From Opisthorchis felineus (Eukaryota > Platyhelminthes > Trematoda > Opisthorchiida > Opisthorchiidae), in NCBI GenBank assembly GCA_004794785.1, contig SJOL01009574.1:241202-305201 (forward strand): a stretch of DNA of 64,000 nucleotides. The letters are read 5' to 3'. A program made the translations under genes and the position numbers. Each line of letters starts with the position of its first letter. Positions within the stretch are counted from its first letter, which is position 1. Below are positions 13,085 through 26,000 of the stretch, one piece after another. The notes below the pieces were generated by a model. The model had not been told where the DNA came from and did not search any database. It saw only the letters and a list, made by a program, of their open reading frames with translations.

Positions 13085-13445
13085 GTGTACCGTCAAGAAA
13101 ATATATCTCAGAAGACGAGGCCTTTGTGTAGCACATTAAGCTGAAGAATATCATAAACGAGAGATTCAGTTGAGTCGCCTGTGAAAACTAAATTGATTTG
13201 CAAATGAGTGTATTTCGCGCACAGGTAATTTAGCTTGTATTGGAATCATCGCAGACAGCAACACTTTGAATAGTACCGTTCAAATCAATGAGAAGTGTAG
13301 ACATTGTGCGAAGAAACTAGTGTTTTTTTGATATTTAGTTTTTGTAAGTACGATTGGTGGAATAGGTCAGTCTGATGAACCCGAAAAAGAGCGAAACGGA
13401 TAATGGGCTACCCGTGTGTTTTCACCAACTTTATGAATCAAGCCA
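13085..13445 (+). mobile_element. Full-order hammerhead element, decayed
   Basis: 13085-13225 is R2 reversed (AAGAAAATATATCTCAGAAG ... CATAAACGAGAGATTCAGTT ... GCAAATGAGTGTATTTCGC), and 13355-13445 is a plus hammerhead (CTGATGAACCCGAAAAAGAG then CGAAACGG ... TAATGGGCT). This is the same order as the copy at 52425-52755. CTGATGA is kept, but the ACCGGTC cleavage-site region has become ACGGATA, so it should not cleave normally. About 130 unrelated bases lie between the two parts. Confidence 0.6.
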
Positions 13446-13744
13446 TGGCAATGACAACTTTGAAGGGAACGTCCATTGGACTGTGAATGAACCGACCGTT
13501 TTACCGCTGAGCCGTTTCAATATACGATGACTCGTGACAAGGTTACAAACTGATGATAGACTGTGCAGATTTACATTCAAAATCATTGTTTCATTCACAC
13601 GCACTGGAATTGCTTTTGACAATATTTCCGTGTGGGATATTTACCAGAACATGTAGATGAGCGGCACCACCAAACTTAATGATCCGTTGGACCAGAGTTA
13701 TTCCCGGAAGATGATTAGTAATCCTAACTCATTACGTGACCATA

Positions 13745-14010
13745 TGATGTGAATTCCGTGATTAAAGGGCTGACGATGGTTCCAGCCAATCACATTGTCG
13801 GCCGCCTGATACTGGATGAAGGGTTTAGACTTCAACGACTAATTGGGAGGTTGCGAGTTCGAACCTTCAAATAGATTCATAGGATGCGCACTGCTGATGG
13901 GGTCCAACGAGGATGTCACAGCTATACAATGCTCCTCGGCCTTTTGGCATAGATTGACTTCGTTTGTGGGATGAAATCTCTATTAGGAAGCTCCTGCCGA
14001 GCCTGTGAAT
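13745..14010 (+). mobile_element. SINE-A copy
   Basis: Carries the SINE-A landmarks in order: GATTAAAGGGCTGACGATGG, a GGGAGGTTGCGAGTTCGAACCT box B region, GGATGCGCACTGCTGATGG, CAATGCTCCTCGGCCTTTTG and GGGATGAAATCTC. Box A area is weak. tRNA-derived by its B box. Confidence 0.6.
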
Positions 14011-14744
14011 GGATTTCCGGGTTAGAAGCTTCACTGACTCCTGTTCAACGTCTCAGAGTGATGTGAACGGTGTCACATTCAAATATATTAAAAGTGATCA
14101 AAAGTTGTCCGCTGTTTTGATAACGTTGGAAACTGTGGTTTTCAACCCCGCGGGATAATTGAGAACCAGATTCCTGGAAGGCCTTCGGTGTATATTCACA
14201 CTCCATAACATGTATCCTGTTGCTTGAAGAGACGGATGATTTCACTTTAAAACGTGCAGTCACCTTGTCACTGAGGAAATTCCCCCTACCTCTGAAGTGA
14301 TTGAAAAACTTCATGAGATTTTCTATTCTTGTGTCGGAAGATGGTTTGCTTCAAAATATGTAGAATGTTCGTACCAAACTGTCAGTCCATGAACAAAGTA
14401 TCGCAGTTTGTACATGGTGCCCAACTTTAAACCTCCATCTCTGATCTTATTAGTAACTACACATCCACCCACCGAAATCCAGTTAAGAGTCCTTTTTAAG
14501 ATATTTTTCATTAAAGTGACGAATCACGTCTTTTCTATGGGACTCCCCCCACCTTCCAAGTTTCTTTAAGTATTACCACTCAATGCATTTCTAGCAACTA
14601 CTGCTCGATTTTCACAATATTATGAATGTAAACAAAAAACAACCAAAACAAACATGCTGATTAATTCTTCAAAACGTTTACATAGGTAAACGATGATTCC
14701 AATACCAACTAAACTACATGTGCGTGAAATACACTGGTTCACAC
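14011..14744. other. Non-coding stretch
   Basis: Two adjacent minus ORFs of 89 and 62 residues (14314 to 14045, 14511 to 14323) show no recognisable family and have no splice support. Otherwise AT-rich sequence without a repeat match. Confidence 0.35.
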
Positions 14745-14915
14745 ACTAATTTGATTTTAACGGGGGAGACTCAACTGAAGCTCTCATGTATGATTTTCCT
14801 CAAATGAATGTGCCACACAAAGGCCTCCTCATGTTTCAGTTTGTACGATATCTGAGATGTCGCACTATATTTTCTTGACGGTACATACTACTCATAACTT
14901 TGCTGATGTACAATT
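14745..14915 (+). repeat. R2 part of hammerhead element, truncated
   Basis: GGGGGAGACTCAACTGAAGC, AATGTGCCACACAAAGGCCT, CATGTTTCAGTTTGTACGAT and TACTACTCATAACTTTGCTG follow the element order (R2 plus, then the start of a reversed hammerhead hairpin), but the ribozyme itself is absent. Confidence 0.6.
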
Positions 14916-17900
14916 TTCACATCGGCAATGCGATATGTCATGTTATTTCCAGGTGTTACATTCCAAGGTTTTCTACCCACAGGAGAGGGGGGATCTCTTG
15001 ATCCTGTATGCTAGCCGTCAGCAAATAAACTGTTGACAATCACCAGCTTTCTCTGCCGCAACCCAACCAAGTGTCTCGACTTAAACCCGATCGTATCAAC
15101 TGCGCAGAACGCGATGAGTGAGGCAACTAGCCCATTGACATAAACTCTTCCACATTTGTCGGAGTTTTAAGAGCGGTTCTCCGACTGAGTTATCGAGATC
15201 TGTGTCATTTGTTGTTCGCAAGAAATGCGAGACGAAGAACATCTTTCCAACTGGTATTTAGTCAGGTGATTGCTGATGCGTTCGCCAAGCCTTGCAGCTG
15301 ACTTGAAAACATTTCATCGTTATTCGAGGAAACATCATCAGTACGCGGTGCACCCAACCGTGCACAGATGAAGTTTTTTCATCTTACTTGATGCTCACTG
15401 ACGACGAGCTAGGTTCTTGATAGACGCACGTTGGTAGTTAGTTTGTATCAACTGCAGTGCCACACGCGAACATGAATGTTGGAATGAATGAACCACCCGG
15501 AGGCCATACATGAGGATGAGAGAAACTGATGTTCATCGACGGTGGAAGATATCATATGGATGGTCCAGATCGTTTGTTTTACTCCTGGCACGGTGTGGGA
15601 AAAAGAAAAGGAATTCACACCAGCTGAATCTTCAGCTGATGATCCAATTCTGTCTTGGATAGACACCACGTGATCAAACAAATCGATTCCTACGTCACAA
15701 CACTTGATGACTAGTAGGTAGGAGAAATAATCTTTCAGTGAGACAGTGCCACAACCCCTACTTCAAAAATAACGAAATTACTATAAATCTCCGAGATATT
15801 TGATTGAAAGACCATGCTGTTCCTATTCAACATCACATGGGGCATAATGACAAGTCTCGTTTGCAGCTGAATCAAGCTTTTTGATACCGTGGGTGAAATG
15901 AAGAATGGAATTATGAATGTGTGGTATTAAAACGTTGGCACAATTCAACGGGAACCATCCAGAAACTTTATCTTCTGAATAAGTAAGTTTGTTGCACACC
16001 CGGAACTGTGCTGCTGTTTGTATACACTGTGCTGGCCCTATTGTTGCTTCGCATCCCTTTGATAGGTCCAAAAATTTCTATGCACACCAAACCTAAATTG
16101 ATTTTGAACTCAATGAACAGCCATCTTCAGGGATTCGTCGAAAATTTGGCTCTTCCAAGCTAGTTGAACAGTATCAAGATGACTCAAGACCCTCAAAAGC
16201 GCTTCGCACTTTATGAAATTTCAAGCCTTTAGCACTGTTTGTCATGTGGTGCGTTACGTTGCGTTACACTGCAATGGTTCTGAAGCTTATCAGTTCCAAC
16301 CTGCAAATGTTTGCATAGATTTTCTTCATCGGAAAAGTTGAAATTATGTCTAGAAATAGATAGGTGGTTCCACAGAAAGCCGACAGAAAATGTTTGTTTT
16401 GGACTGTTTTGAAAAGTGGTTACTCTCCTAAAAGGACGTAAATGAGAGCAAGTTACAATGTGCTAAATTGGCAGGCCACCAATAAAAAGCAGTAGAAGCC
16501 AAGCCAGAACCGACAAATCAGAATGGAGTGAGAGCAGATTTACTACCGGGCGATTAACAAAACCAGATGATCGTTGGTTTGAACATATGAGGATGCCATT
16601 CGTAGAGAGGCCACTTTATCGGATATCAGTCGCTGAATGCCGGTAGCTGTTATTGCACCACACAGACTGGAGACGCTTATTTCTGCCACATGTTACACCT
16701 TTATTCGACAAACCCCACCAAAACTAAAAAACGTATCTAGTCAGCATACGAGTCCGGAACGAACATCTGATGTCCATAACAGATAAGACCAGATGGGTAG
16801 GGAACCATGGAAACGAAAATTATCACAGGTTACATACACCAAGTGATTCGACCGTTCGATGAATCAGATTACCAGAAAGTGACCTTGTAGTAGAGTCTAG
16901 GGACTATCAGGTTTGGACGTCAGGGCTGTGATTCTTGTTCTGGAGATTTATGTCTCTCCACAGTATATTAGATGTGATTATGGGTGGGGTTTGGAGCCTA
17001 GTGATTATTTTAAAAACAGGTGATGCTCATCGCATGATCTGTCAACAAGTACTTTATGCTTCCATATGTGCCGGCAAAGATGTTCCGATCGATGTGGAGG
17101 CTCCGTTTCCAACAACCGTTCCAACCAACGTTCTAAAATAAGATATCATTTCCTGATTGAAGAGCCTAAACAAGCAGTCACATTTCTGTTGGTTTGATTA
17201 CCCTGATATAGCGTTGACATCTATTTGAGAGTAACACAAGTTATGTCCGTGAACTGGCTTTTCAAACAATATCAACTCACGAAAAACAACTGGACTAATG
17301 TTTCATGAATCATATATATATATCGGCCCAATGCTGTTGGCAGAATTACGGCACGTGAACAATATATGATTCTTGGCTCCCCTGTCCTCCAGGTATTTTG
17401 CAAGCAGATTAGTAAAGGCCACGTCAAAGGAATCTCTAAAGCAACTGGTACTTTGGTGCCTACTCCCGATCATAAATTTATGGTCGAGCGTCTGGCTGTA
17501 ACACGTTTGTGCGTATCAGGGTCAATTTTCGCGGTCTCCAACTTCCACTTCTCTAACGACTACCTATAACACGCTCGACCGGTCCGTGCCAGACTTGTTT
17601 ATTGTTTTTTTTTCGCGGAACTACTTGTGATAAACGATATTTTTAGCTTGGCAAACTGATATCCTATCGAATAATGCATACTTTTCTGTTCTGTTCATCG
17701 TCCGCAGTAGGGCCCGGTTTTAGTGTTCTTCGAGGCGGAGCAAACACCTGCTTGGGAGACACAAAAGCAGAATGATTTAAACAACAACCCCGATAATCCC
17801 AGAACACCCTCTCTGCCCTGCATTCTCAACCTAAATTAAAGCCCATCCCCAGGAGAGAGACAGTCTCCGAGGGAAGCAAAGAAACCTCTTTATGTTGACC

Positions 17901-17984
17901 ATTACCACTACGTATAGCGTTAGCAAAAGCTCCTTAACAATTCACTATCAAGTCTCCTCACCACCATCAATCAATAAATAGCTC
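14916..17984. other. Largely unannotated stretch with one family E piece
   Basis: 15285-15370 (AAACATTTCATCGTTATTCG ... AACATCATCAGTACGCGG) is a weak family E copy. Two minus ORFs (15681 to 15448, 77 residues; 16071 to 15823, 82 residues) have fairly natural composition but no recognised motif and no convincing acceptor. Nothing else could be supported. Confidence 0.35.
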
Positions 17985-18320
17985 AGAGGATGAATAATTT
18001 CACTTCCATATGAGAAGTCGTCACTCCTGGAGCTAGTCAATACGTGAACAAGTGATATGGTTTCTGTGATTGAAGGATGAGAGGCACCACGTCCCGTCTA
18101 ACCAAGAGCTACTCACACAGCTGATCAGCCGCTCGAGGTCGAACGGTTAATTATTCAAACACTGGCCGGAAGTTCGCGGGTTGGCAACTGTCTGAGTTTC
18201 GCGAGATGCATACTGCTAATGACTCCCAACAACGATGAAACAGCTGTACAGTACTTCTCAACTTTTCAGCACACATTGGCTTCACTGAGAGGAGGAAATC
18301 ACTATCTGTTTCATCATCCC
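17985..18320 (+). mobile_element. SINE-A copy, long
   Basis: One of the longest plus copies: GAAGTCGTCACTCCTGGAGC, GATTGAAGGATGAGAGGCAC, CAGCCGCTCGAGGTCGAACG (box A region), GAGTTTCGCGAGATGCATAC, GATGAAACAGCTGTACAGTA and TTCACTGAGAGGAGGAAATC. It defines the part upstream of the tRNA-like head, so the head is internal to a longer unit. Confidence 0.65.
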
Positions 18321-18884
18321 TGGAACTCATCATGTAGGCCCTATGCCCCAATTCCCAGCCACCTTCTTTCGTACTTTTGCAGTCATCCAGAGAAAGCAGT
18401 TTCGATATCTCGTATGCCCTTCTGACCGAAACATAAGCAGGTCTTTATAAATCACATTCATTTGTAGAACAGATTCAGCTGAATTTCAGCTCCTTTTTCT
18501 TCGACGTCCTTCCTTCGGGTAGATTAATGTAACTGGTCTGGTCTAGGGCGACTGGCTTTCGGAGCCGTGTCGACGATCCCACATCATTGTACAAGGTGGT
18601 AACTTGCTCTGTTGTTTTCCACTGGCGCCATTAAAAATCACACGTTCTTCCTCTTGGATACATTATGTTGCTTCAAAGTGAACTTCTTGCGGTTCTGGGA
18701 CAGCCACCTGGCATTTACTGCCAGCGGTAGCCCCTAGACTCTACCAGGCTAGTCACGATCACCTTTACTTACCAGCGTAGCCCTATGTTTCATTAGAAAA
18801 TACATCAGTTCATCATGTCATCTTCAGGACATTCATCTCAATAGGTTTTCAGCACTTTACTTCACTTCATTGGTTGTCCAATCC

Positions 18885-18945
18885 ACGGCAGTGAAGCATC
18901 AGTGTTGAACACTGATGTCATGCTGTCGGTGATGATGATGATCTA
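18885..18945 (+). repeat. Family D hairpin repeat
   Basis: GGCAGTGAAGCATCAGTGTT then AACACTGATG, a perfect palindrome around a 1-base centre, followed by GCTGTCGGTGATGATGATGA. The same hairpin is at 27357 and, reversed, at 835. Confidence 0.6.
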
Positions 18946-19086
18946 CTACTTCGGTCAAGTAGATTGTGCTGGGTTAGCCGGTGCGTCAAAAAACAGGTTT
19001 TGCCGAGCTTATTGAGGAATTTGTTCCTTCAGCTTGTAATGATTGACTTGGTTCACTAACTTCCTAGTGGGATCCAATCGATAATC

Positions 19087-19103
19087 GGGGGGGGGGGGGG
19101 GGG
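19087..19103 (+). repeat. Poly-G run of 17
   Basis: Uninterrupted G run. Could form quadruplex DNA or be a length artefact of assembly. Confidence 0.9.
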
Positions 19104-20079
19104 TTTATGCACCTTCTACAAGTTAACCACTATCCAAATATACGCGTACAGATTTGTGTGTGGAAAACCTTCGGGGAACCCCCTGGAGCCCCTTGTAAGA
19201 ATGACGTGCACAGGTAGATGGACAGAGGAGGACATTTTGCCCGATAAAAACTTGTTAAAACAAACAGGCAAGTAAGGTTGCCTTGAAAAGTCCTTCGTAT
19301 GTCACATGAACACACTTTCATTGGTAGAGTAAAGCACCTAATGAAGGCGAGTGATTCATTACGCTGCTAGTAGGTTGATAAGTTGAGAACTGTATTATCC
19401 GGTAGGATTAAACTTCTGGCTTGGTCTTGGGCCTTCTGGCATGCACACTCTTGGATAATTTGAGTGCGTCGGTGTTTGAATCTCAGATAATTTCGTCAAA
19501 CTGCGATTGCTTACATTCCATTAGTTAGACTCACAACATTGCACACTTGACCTCGTCATGCTATACTATACTAACGGCTACTGAGGGCAATACGGCAATA
19601 CGTGTTTTACCAAACTATCTCTATGATCGATAAAGCAGATCTTAGTTGTTCACTATGTGCGCAGTTGATGAGTAGTACTCCGCACAAATATGTATGAACT
19701 TTTTAGTCATATTTGCTTTTTGCAGCGGCTTTGAATAAATTACAACTACCTTTCCCTGTAACCGCCGGTTATGTTGGGTTTTTTAGTTGATCTGTAAGCC
19801 AACACGATACGGGACAGAAGAGTGCATTTTTGATCCAATCCCTGCTTTATGTTCACATTAGGAAAATTTCCACGATACACAAAGTCTTTTCGGATCGAAC
19901 TGAGGGGAAGTGTTATATCCACACATTCTCCAATGTCTGGTCACTCTCTTTCATTTCAACATTATAAATGGATCGCAATGACTATGGCTGCATTCACGCG
20001 AAAACCGACGTATAACTAACGAATCAAGTAAAACAGTGCCCCCTGAGAAAACTTATCTGAATTGCAGCATGTCTCTTGA

Positions 20080-21036
20080 TTCCTATTTACTTTCGTGATC
20101 GGTGAGATAATGAGACGAACGTTGGAAGGCCTCCAAAACCCCGGTGTTCAAATAGCCTGTGACGAAAAACTTGTCGATCTGGAATATGCAGACGATGTCG
20201 TTCTCGTCTTCGAAGAGAAAACGCAGGTGCTTTTGGATGAACTGACCGAAGTCATCCAGTTCTTTGGTACGCACTTTGCACCCACAAAGTGTAAGGTCAT
20301 GCTCGTGGACATGCAGTCACTGAACATGCCACTTACAACCAGGGAGAAGCACTGGAAGTTGTGGAGCGTTTTACGTACCTTAGAAGTTGTATTAGTTCTG
20401 ATTGTAGTGTGACAGATGAGGTCTATGCACGAATCTGAAAGGCTCGCGTCGCGGGTGCTAACTTGAGGCACCTATGGCATCAGAGTGGTGTATCCCTGAA
20501 ACTCAAGGGGGCGTGTATCGAGCCACAGTGTGAGCCATTTATTTGTATGGCTGTGAGACTTGGCCTGTTCGATCAGCGGAACTGACACGTCTTCAGGTGT
20601 TCGACAATCGTTGTCTCAGGACCATAGCTCGGGTGGATTGATGTCGGAGAATCTGTAACGAGGCAATTAGAAGGCGAGTTTTCGGTTGTGCAACGGGTAC
20701 TTTCATTGAGGACTGTGTCCATCACCAGAAGCAGCGTTGGTTGGGACACGTGTTGCGTATGCCTAATCATCGTTTGCCGAGGAGTGCTGTTTTCCATGCC
20801 CAATTCAAAGTGGCGGAAGCAAAGAGGTGGCCAGCCCTTGACCTGGCGGAGGGTTGTGAAAGAGATTACGAAACGTTTGGATGCGGTCGGTGTGACTCGC
20901 CTTCTTGGATGGGGACCGCGTGAACCCCATTGCGCCTGAGTGGAGTTCTGCAAGATAGGGTTTCTGATCGATGTCAGCGACGTTCTTGTTGCCAGTTTTT
21001 ATCCAGATTGTTCGAACGAGCGTTTATTTATCACCC
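20080..21036 (+). pseudogene. Non-LTR retrotransposon reverse transcriptase, 3' half (decayed)
   Basis: Starts inside the palm domain: FVIGEIMRRTLEGLQNPGVQ, then LVDLEYADDVVLVFEE with the catalytic YADD at 20185-20196, then HFAPTKCKVMLVDMQSLNMP. A frameshift near 20345 moves the frame to EALEVVERFTYL and SCISSDCSVTDEV. Further on come LRHLWHQSGVSLKLKG, RWLGHVLRMPNHRLPR and the tail MPNSKWRKQRGGQPLTW, which is the conserved C-terminal region of RTE/CR1-like flatworm LINEs. Stops and frame changes (near 20410, 20525, 20585, 20640) make it non-functional. It is 5' truncated, as LINE copies usually are; no poly(A) or duplication was found at the ends. It shares LEGLQNPGV with the 1010-1860 fragment. 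Confidence 0.9.
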
Positions 21037-21254
21037 ATAGTCGTAAGCCGTGTATCACGCGGCCCATTAGTCAAATTTACAAGGACTCACTCACACCCTA
21101 AACAACCGATCGGTGTTGTTAGCCCAAAATTTTGAATCCATAGCAAAAACCACAATGAAAGGAGTTTTCCTAGGGGAGGGGTTAACATGCAACTTTAGGC
21201 TCTAGCTGTGCCTACAGAGCTTAGCTCAACTCTTGAAGAATTATTACTCTTTTA

Positions 21255-21350
21255 GCGAAATACACTCATTTGCAAACAAATTTGGTTTTGCGAGAGACTC
21301 ACCTGGAACCCAGCTGAATCTCTCGTTTGTGATGTTTCCAGGCATAACTA
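21255..21350 (+). repeat. R2 part of hammerhead element, well conserved
   Basis: Begins AGCGAAATACACTCATTTGC, the same first bases as the copies with target-site duplications, and runs to CTCTCGTTTGTGATGTTTCC. It ends there without a ribozyme, so it is a truncated insertion or a deleted copy. Confidence 0.8.
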
Positions 21351-22254
21351 GGGTTGAGTTTCGATAGCGAATTCGCCCCCCCCCCACCTTCGTGTTTTCC
21401 TAGTTTCTCTCTTCTAACTCAAGTAAAGGAATCGTGTCGCATCCCACCAGTTTGGAGGTTCCTGCTATGAATCGAAGCGCACCAGAAGCGCTCGTAGTAA
21501 TACTTTTTGTCAACACCTGCCTCCGTCTGTACCGAACGAAATATCAAGGAATCAGCTTTTCCTAGCTAACAGTCCACTTGACAATGGACCACGTGGAGAT
21601 CACCAATGTGGGTAATTTGGTTGTCTGTCAAGTTTGGCACTAAAAATAATTTGGATGGCTGTGAAGTTCACAACCAACATATTCCACTTAGTTACAACTG
21701 CATTTATCCTCATGTTTATCTTTGGGGTGTCATTAAAGTGAGGTTAACTAATCACAGTTGAGGGCACGCTGGTAAAAAGTCGAATCCCGATTTTGTTTAG
21801 CTATGATTCGTCCGACGGGATCAAGAATACCGGCATACCATCTTTGTCATCACAGTCATGTAATCGACAAATTCGGAAAACGTAAATATTTCGTTGCAAT
21901 GGACAGTTGCAACTTTCGTATTCTAACAATGCGATCGTATAAAATTTCATGCTGTCTGCGAGCAGCGCCTGCAGGTTCCCATCGCATTTCCACTTGTTTG
22001 AAATAATTACCTTGACAACTACCAAAAACGGGACAAAACAATGAAGTTGTTATTTTTCATTTAGTGAGACGTATAAAATTTATTCTTGTTTTCAACGGAC
22101 TTCGTAGATAAGGCATTTCCGTGAAATCGATCAGACAGGTTAGTGGAGCCGTTGTAATCTGCCGGGCACGGTGATGGACTAGGGAAATGATCCAAGTTGT
22201 ACTACCTGTCGGAGGGTGCTTCCCGCCGCTCACTACATGGCTTGAAATCTCCAT
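21351..22254. other. Non-coding stretch
   Basis: Contains a C run (about 21378-21387) and several overlapping 60-75 residue ORFs on both strands between 21800 and 22260 that are mutual shadows. Nothing supportable. Confidence 0.35.
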
Positions 22255-22345
22255 CATACTTACTGAAACATAAGGTGACCTTTGCGTAAGAAGTTGAAGA
22301 ATATTAGAAACGAGAGATTCATCCTTGTCTTACATGAAAGTCACT
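22255..22345 (-). repeat. R2 fragment, diverged
   Basis: ACTGAAACATAAGGTGACCT ... GAAGAATATTAGAAACGAGA matches the middle of R2 on the minus strand. Short and worn. Confidence 0.45.
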
Positions 22346-22914
22346 GTCACGTTCGTTTACAATAGCATCAATTCAGTGTGAAAAATATATCAAAAATAAA
22401 GCGAAAGACTTCTAGTGCTGTGCTACAATTTGCCTTTCAGTCAAGTCATTGCTGTCCAAAAATCTGACCAATAACTTATTGTGGTGGAATTTAAGCTGAC
22501 CTAGACTGCTATGTGGTTGAGTGGTGTGATGAGCGAGTGAGATGACCTTGAATTTTGGATATTAAGCGAGGTTGAAGCGTGACGAAGTTTTCTGCTACAA
22601 TCTTGTGTGTGATCAACAATTTTGGTGTTTTATTCGTTTTTGTGGTTGTTCAGCATGAGGTAAGTCTTTCGACGTCTTTGTCACATTAAATCGTTTCTTG
22701 TTGTTATTATTATGGGCATGTCCAAACGATTCACGAATGAAATGTCTTTAGCTCACGAGAGAATCTATGGGTCACAGCCAAAAAAAATTATTATAATTGG
22801 GGGGGGGCTGTCGGAAGGAGCCTATACGACTGTGATAAGCACTCGTTTGCAACTGAGTATTTGCCGAAACATACATGCAGTTAGGTGATAAAGCAAGAAA
22901 TAAGTTTTGCATCA

Positions 22915-23015
22915 AACTTCGGGGACTAGGTCTATCTGGTGAGTCCCAGGAAGGGGCGAAAACGGTAGTGGGCTGTTCGGAATTTTCATCGACCTCATGA
23001 GTAGTACTGAAGCTA
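22915..23015 (+). repeat. Decayed hammerhead hairpin
   Basis: ACTTCGGGGACTAGGTCTAT, CTGGTGAGTCCCAGGAAGGG, GCGAAAACGGTAGTGGGCTG and TTTTCATCGACCTCATGAGT follow the hairpin in order. CTGATGAG has become CTGGTGAG and the ACCGGTC site is AACGGTAG, so it is inactive. The AGTAGTACT end motif is kept. Confidence 0.7.
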
Positions 23016-26000
23016 ATCCGTTTGTTCTAGCAGCATTGGTTTGACGAAAGATCAACTAAATTATTGACGCAAGGATCAATCAATCAATAAACTGCACTGT
23101 TCTGTCGTCAGCCCCCTTGTGCAATGAAAATATCATTTTCAGTTATTTAGAAACCCGTGTTTTCTTTCTCACCTTTCAAAAGCCGCAAAATTCGGATTTT
23201 CTCGCCAGTAATCGAGACATATTTGACAGAAACCTGCATGAAAGTCGATCATACATATTACGCAGCAAAGTTAGCAGACCTCCGGCGTTCTAATTAGCCG
23301 GACCAGAGTATCTCACGGGTTTTCAATCAGGTTGAGATCAGGAGAGCAACTGGGCTAGTTCATAATGTTCACATAGCGGAACAGTTTACAAACGAGTGAA
23401 TTATAGATACTGAGTGGTATTCAAGATCACGACGGGCATACCCTGACATCGGACCGAATATTACTGCTGCAAAAGTACATCGTTCTGCGCTACGAATGCC
23501 ACTCACATTGTTAGCCACCATTTGTGTCACCCCAATGTACTAAACGGGTCGACTTGCAGTTGTGATCTCAATCCGATTAAGAATCTATGATACCTACTAT
23601 CACTGTCAGTATCCAACTGCAAAAACGACTCCAAAAGCGGGCCGAAGAAGTCAAGGTGTCATCCAGATATTTATTAATAAAATGATAATACGGTTTATAG
23701 AGATTTTCTAATTCGAAATGTTTGCGGTCGACCGACCGGCACCGTGTGTTGATTCAATGTACTTATGATTTTCGTTCTAAACTTTTTACCATTTTTCTTC
23801 AGTTCCTCTAGGATATTTTCGTTTGAAATCTATGTTCCTTTTCTGGTGATTTCCATTGCTTGCTTACAGAAGCTTGAGAAGCTGCTGTCAACATCATGCA
23901 TGTTTCTAAAGTTTTTTCCTGATATATATCTCTGACGCTCTTCCGGTCAACGTTTGGACCTCATCTTGCTGAGTTACACTGGTGATCAGCAATCTGTATC
24001 TGGCCGATAGCAAGAATACCAACCTTCAAACGACGCGCCAACGTAATATAGCTAATGTAATAATGTTTGATAGGTTTTGGTAGTTGAGATATTTGTACCT
24101 TTTTAGTTTAGAGGTGCTCCAGTCTGCACACAATTGACACGGGAGAAATGTTTAACCCAGATTTCTCTGCCCGCCAATGTCGAATAGGTTGTGCACATTT
24201 TTTGTGAATATTGTAAGTAAAACTTGCCCTGTTGAAACCTGTTTGCCAAAAACAGAACGCTGACCATCGTTTGATGTGTCATTTCTTTTCCGATAATCTT
24301 CTCAAGAAAATGGACGAAGCTGTTCAAGTATGTCTTGTGTGGATCGATTGATCGACTCTCATGTCCCATGCTGCCGTTAGTTGCTCTTTCACTGACCAAT
24401 CACCATGGCCGATTCGAAGGCTGTTTGCACACGTGATGCAGTTATGCAATCCTCACGCCACTAACGCTAACAGCACGTGGCATGCGATAGCATGAAGTTA
24501 GGCTTAGAGATTTACCTCGGAAGTTACAAGGAGGAAAGTCTCCCACTAGTGACTTTGGGTAAAGAAGACTCCCAGTCTTTTTTGCACTATAGGGGTAACT
24601 TACAGCACAAGTACTTTTGAAGCTTCAATTTCGCTCTGAAAGGCTCACAAAAGATTTCGCCGTGCAGCTGAGTGAACACCGCTCTCCATGATGCTTATCG
24701 ATCATTCTGACATTGAAAATAAGTTAAGGCACGTTCAGCTGACGAACACTCATAATCATGGTCCCAACCTCAAAACTTAGAACGTTTTATGGTCCTAAAC
24801 AATGGGCATGATAGCATTAAAACCACTTGTAAAAAACAGCAGAAGAATGACGGTATAGGAAACGAAATTTTGTCAGTAAGGGCCCTTCCCTTGTCGGAGA
24901 GGTATACTGCTACTTTTTATGCCCAGCCACGAAATATAGGTATTCCTGCCAGCGGAGATGCCTGTACAATCATTATTTACTGTTTACTTTACTACTTTAC
25001 TTTTACCATTTTAACTGAGCGCCTAAACACGAAACAAGCGCAGGTTAGTAATGGACTCGTTCTAACAAAGATAAGTTTCATATCATTTTTCTTCCTTCAC
25101 AAATCTGTCCTTATGTGAAAAATCAAATTGTTATCTGGTACTCTGATGGCATTCAGAAGACCAACTGTTTTGAACTTTGAGGTCTTCCTTCCCACTTGTT
25201 AGGGTTTGCCTCCAAGAAGCCACACACTCTGTATCGCATAATTCCGAATATACCTCGTCTCATTCTCGCCCATATGTGGTCATAATCTCTAAAACGTACT
25301 CATCTACTCAGAGATATCAAGGAGCTGTGACATGATCAGTCAACTTTTCAGTTAACTTACTTTATATTCATGAGAGGTGCTAACGAATCGTTCTAAGCGC
25401 AACGCGCCGACTTATCAAAACGTAAATCTTATACATGAACACTAAATTGCACTCAAATGTGGAAGCCTTTAGCAACCACATGAGTAGTGCGCTATGTCAA
25501 AAAACCTTCATCTTTATTTTTTATCACTGTTCTGATGGCCGTTTCCATGGCCGGGTACCGGTTTGTGTGAGACTATTGTCATGTCTGAGCGATGAGCAAC
25601 CGCAAATCAATTGTGCAGGGCATTACTGGGGTGTTGTGAAGCGCACCAGCTGACGCACGTGACGTGCTGATCGGAATAGCAGACACAGGAGGTAAGTCTC
25701 GGTGACCGAACAGCAAGAAAATCAATAAGCTGTAGGCTAAAGAGACTCAGCCCACCACCAAATGAATTCAGTTACCAAGATGCCCACGTATGTAATGTCG
25801 GGTAGTTTTGAAGCTGTCCAATGAGTGTGAACAAAATACGCATGCAACTGAAAAGCTCGGTCGCACGTTTATTGAGGGGTAAATTTCACCCCATGTGACT
25901 GTTTAACCAATATGTGCCTGTGGAACCTACACTATTACAACTTTTTGAAGGATTCTGCACCTGCAATAGCCCACAAATTCACCAACACACAATGGCTTAA

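Larger units (their letters stand above)
18321..20079. other. Non-coding stretch with hairpin repeat and G run
   Basis: Holds a family D hairpin at 18885-18945 (CATCAGTGTTGAACACTGATG, then short GATGAT repeats) and a run of 17 G at 19087-19103. No exon or transposon protein recognised. Confidence 0.45.

Noticed and set aside
22575..22659. Possible exon with a transmembrane-like stretch (TILCVINNFGVLFVFVVVQ) before a GAG|GTAAGT donor
   Set aside because: No start codon or acceptor fits, and no neighbouring exon of matching phase was found; AT-rich sequence easily gives such hydrophobic runs.
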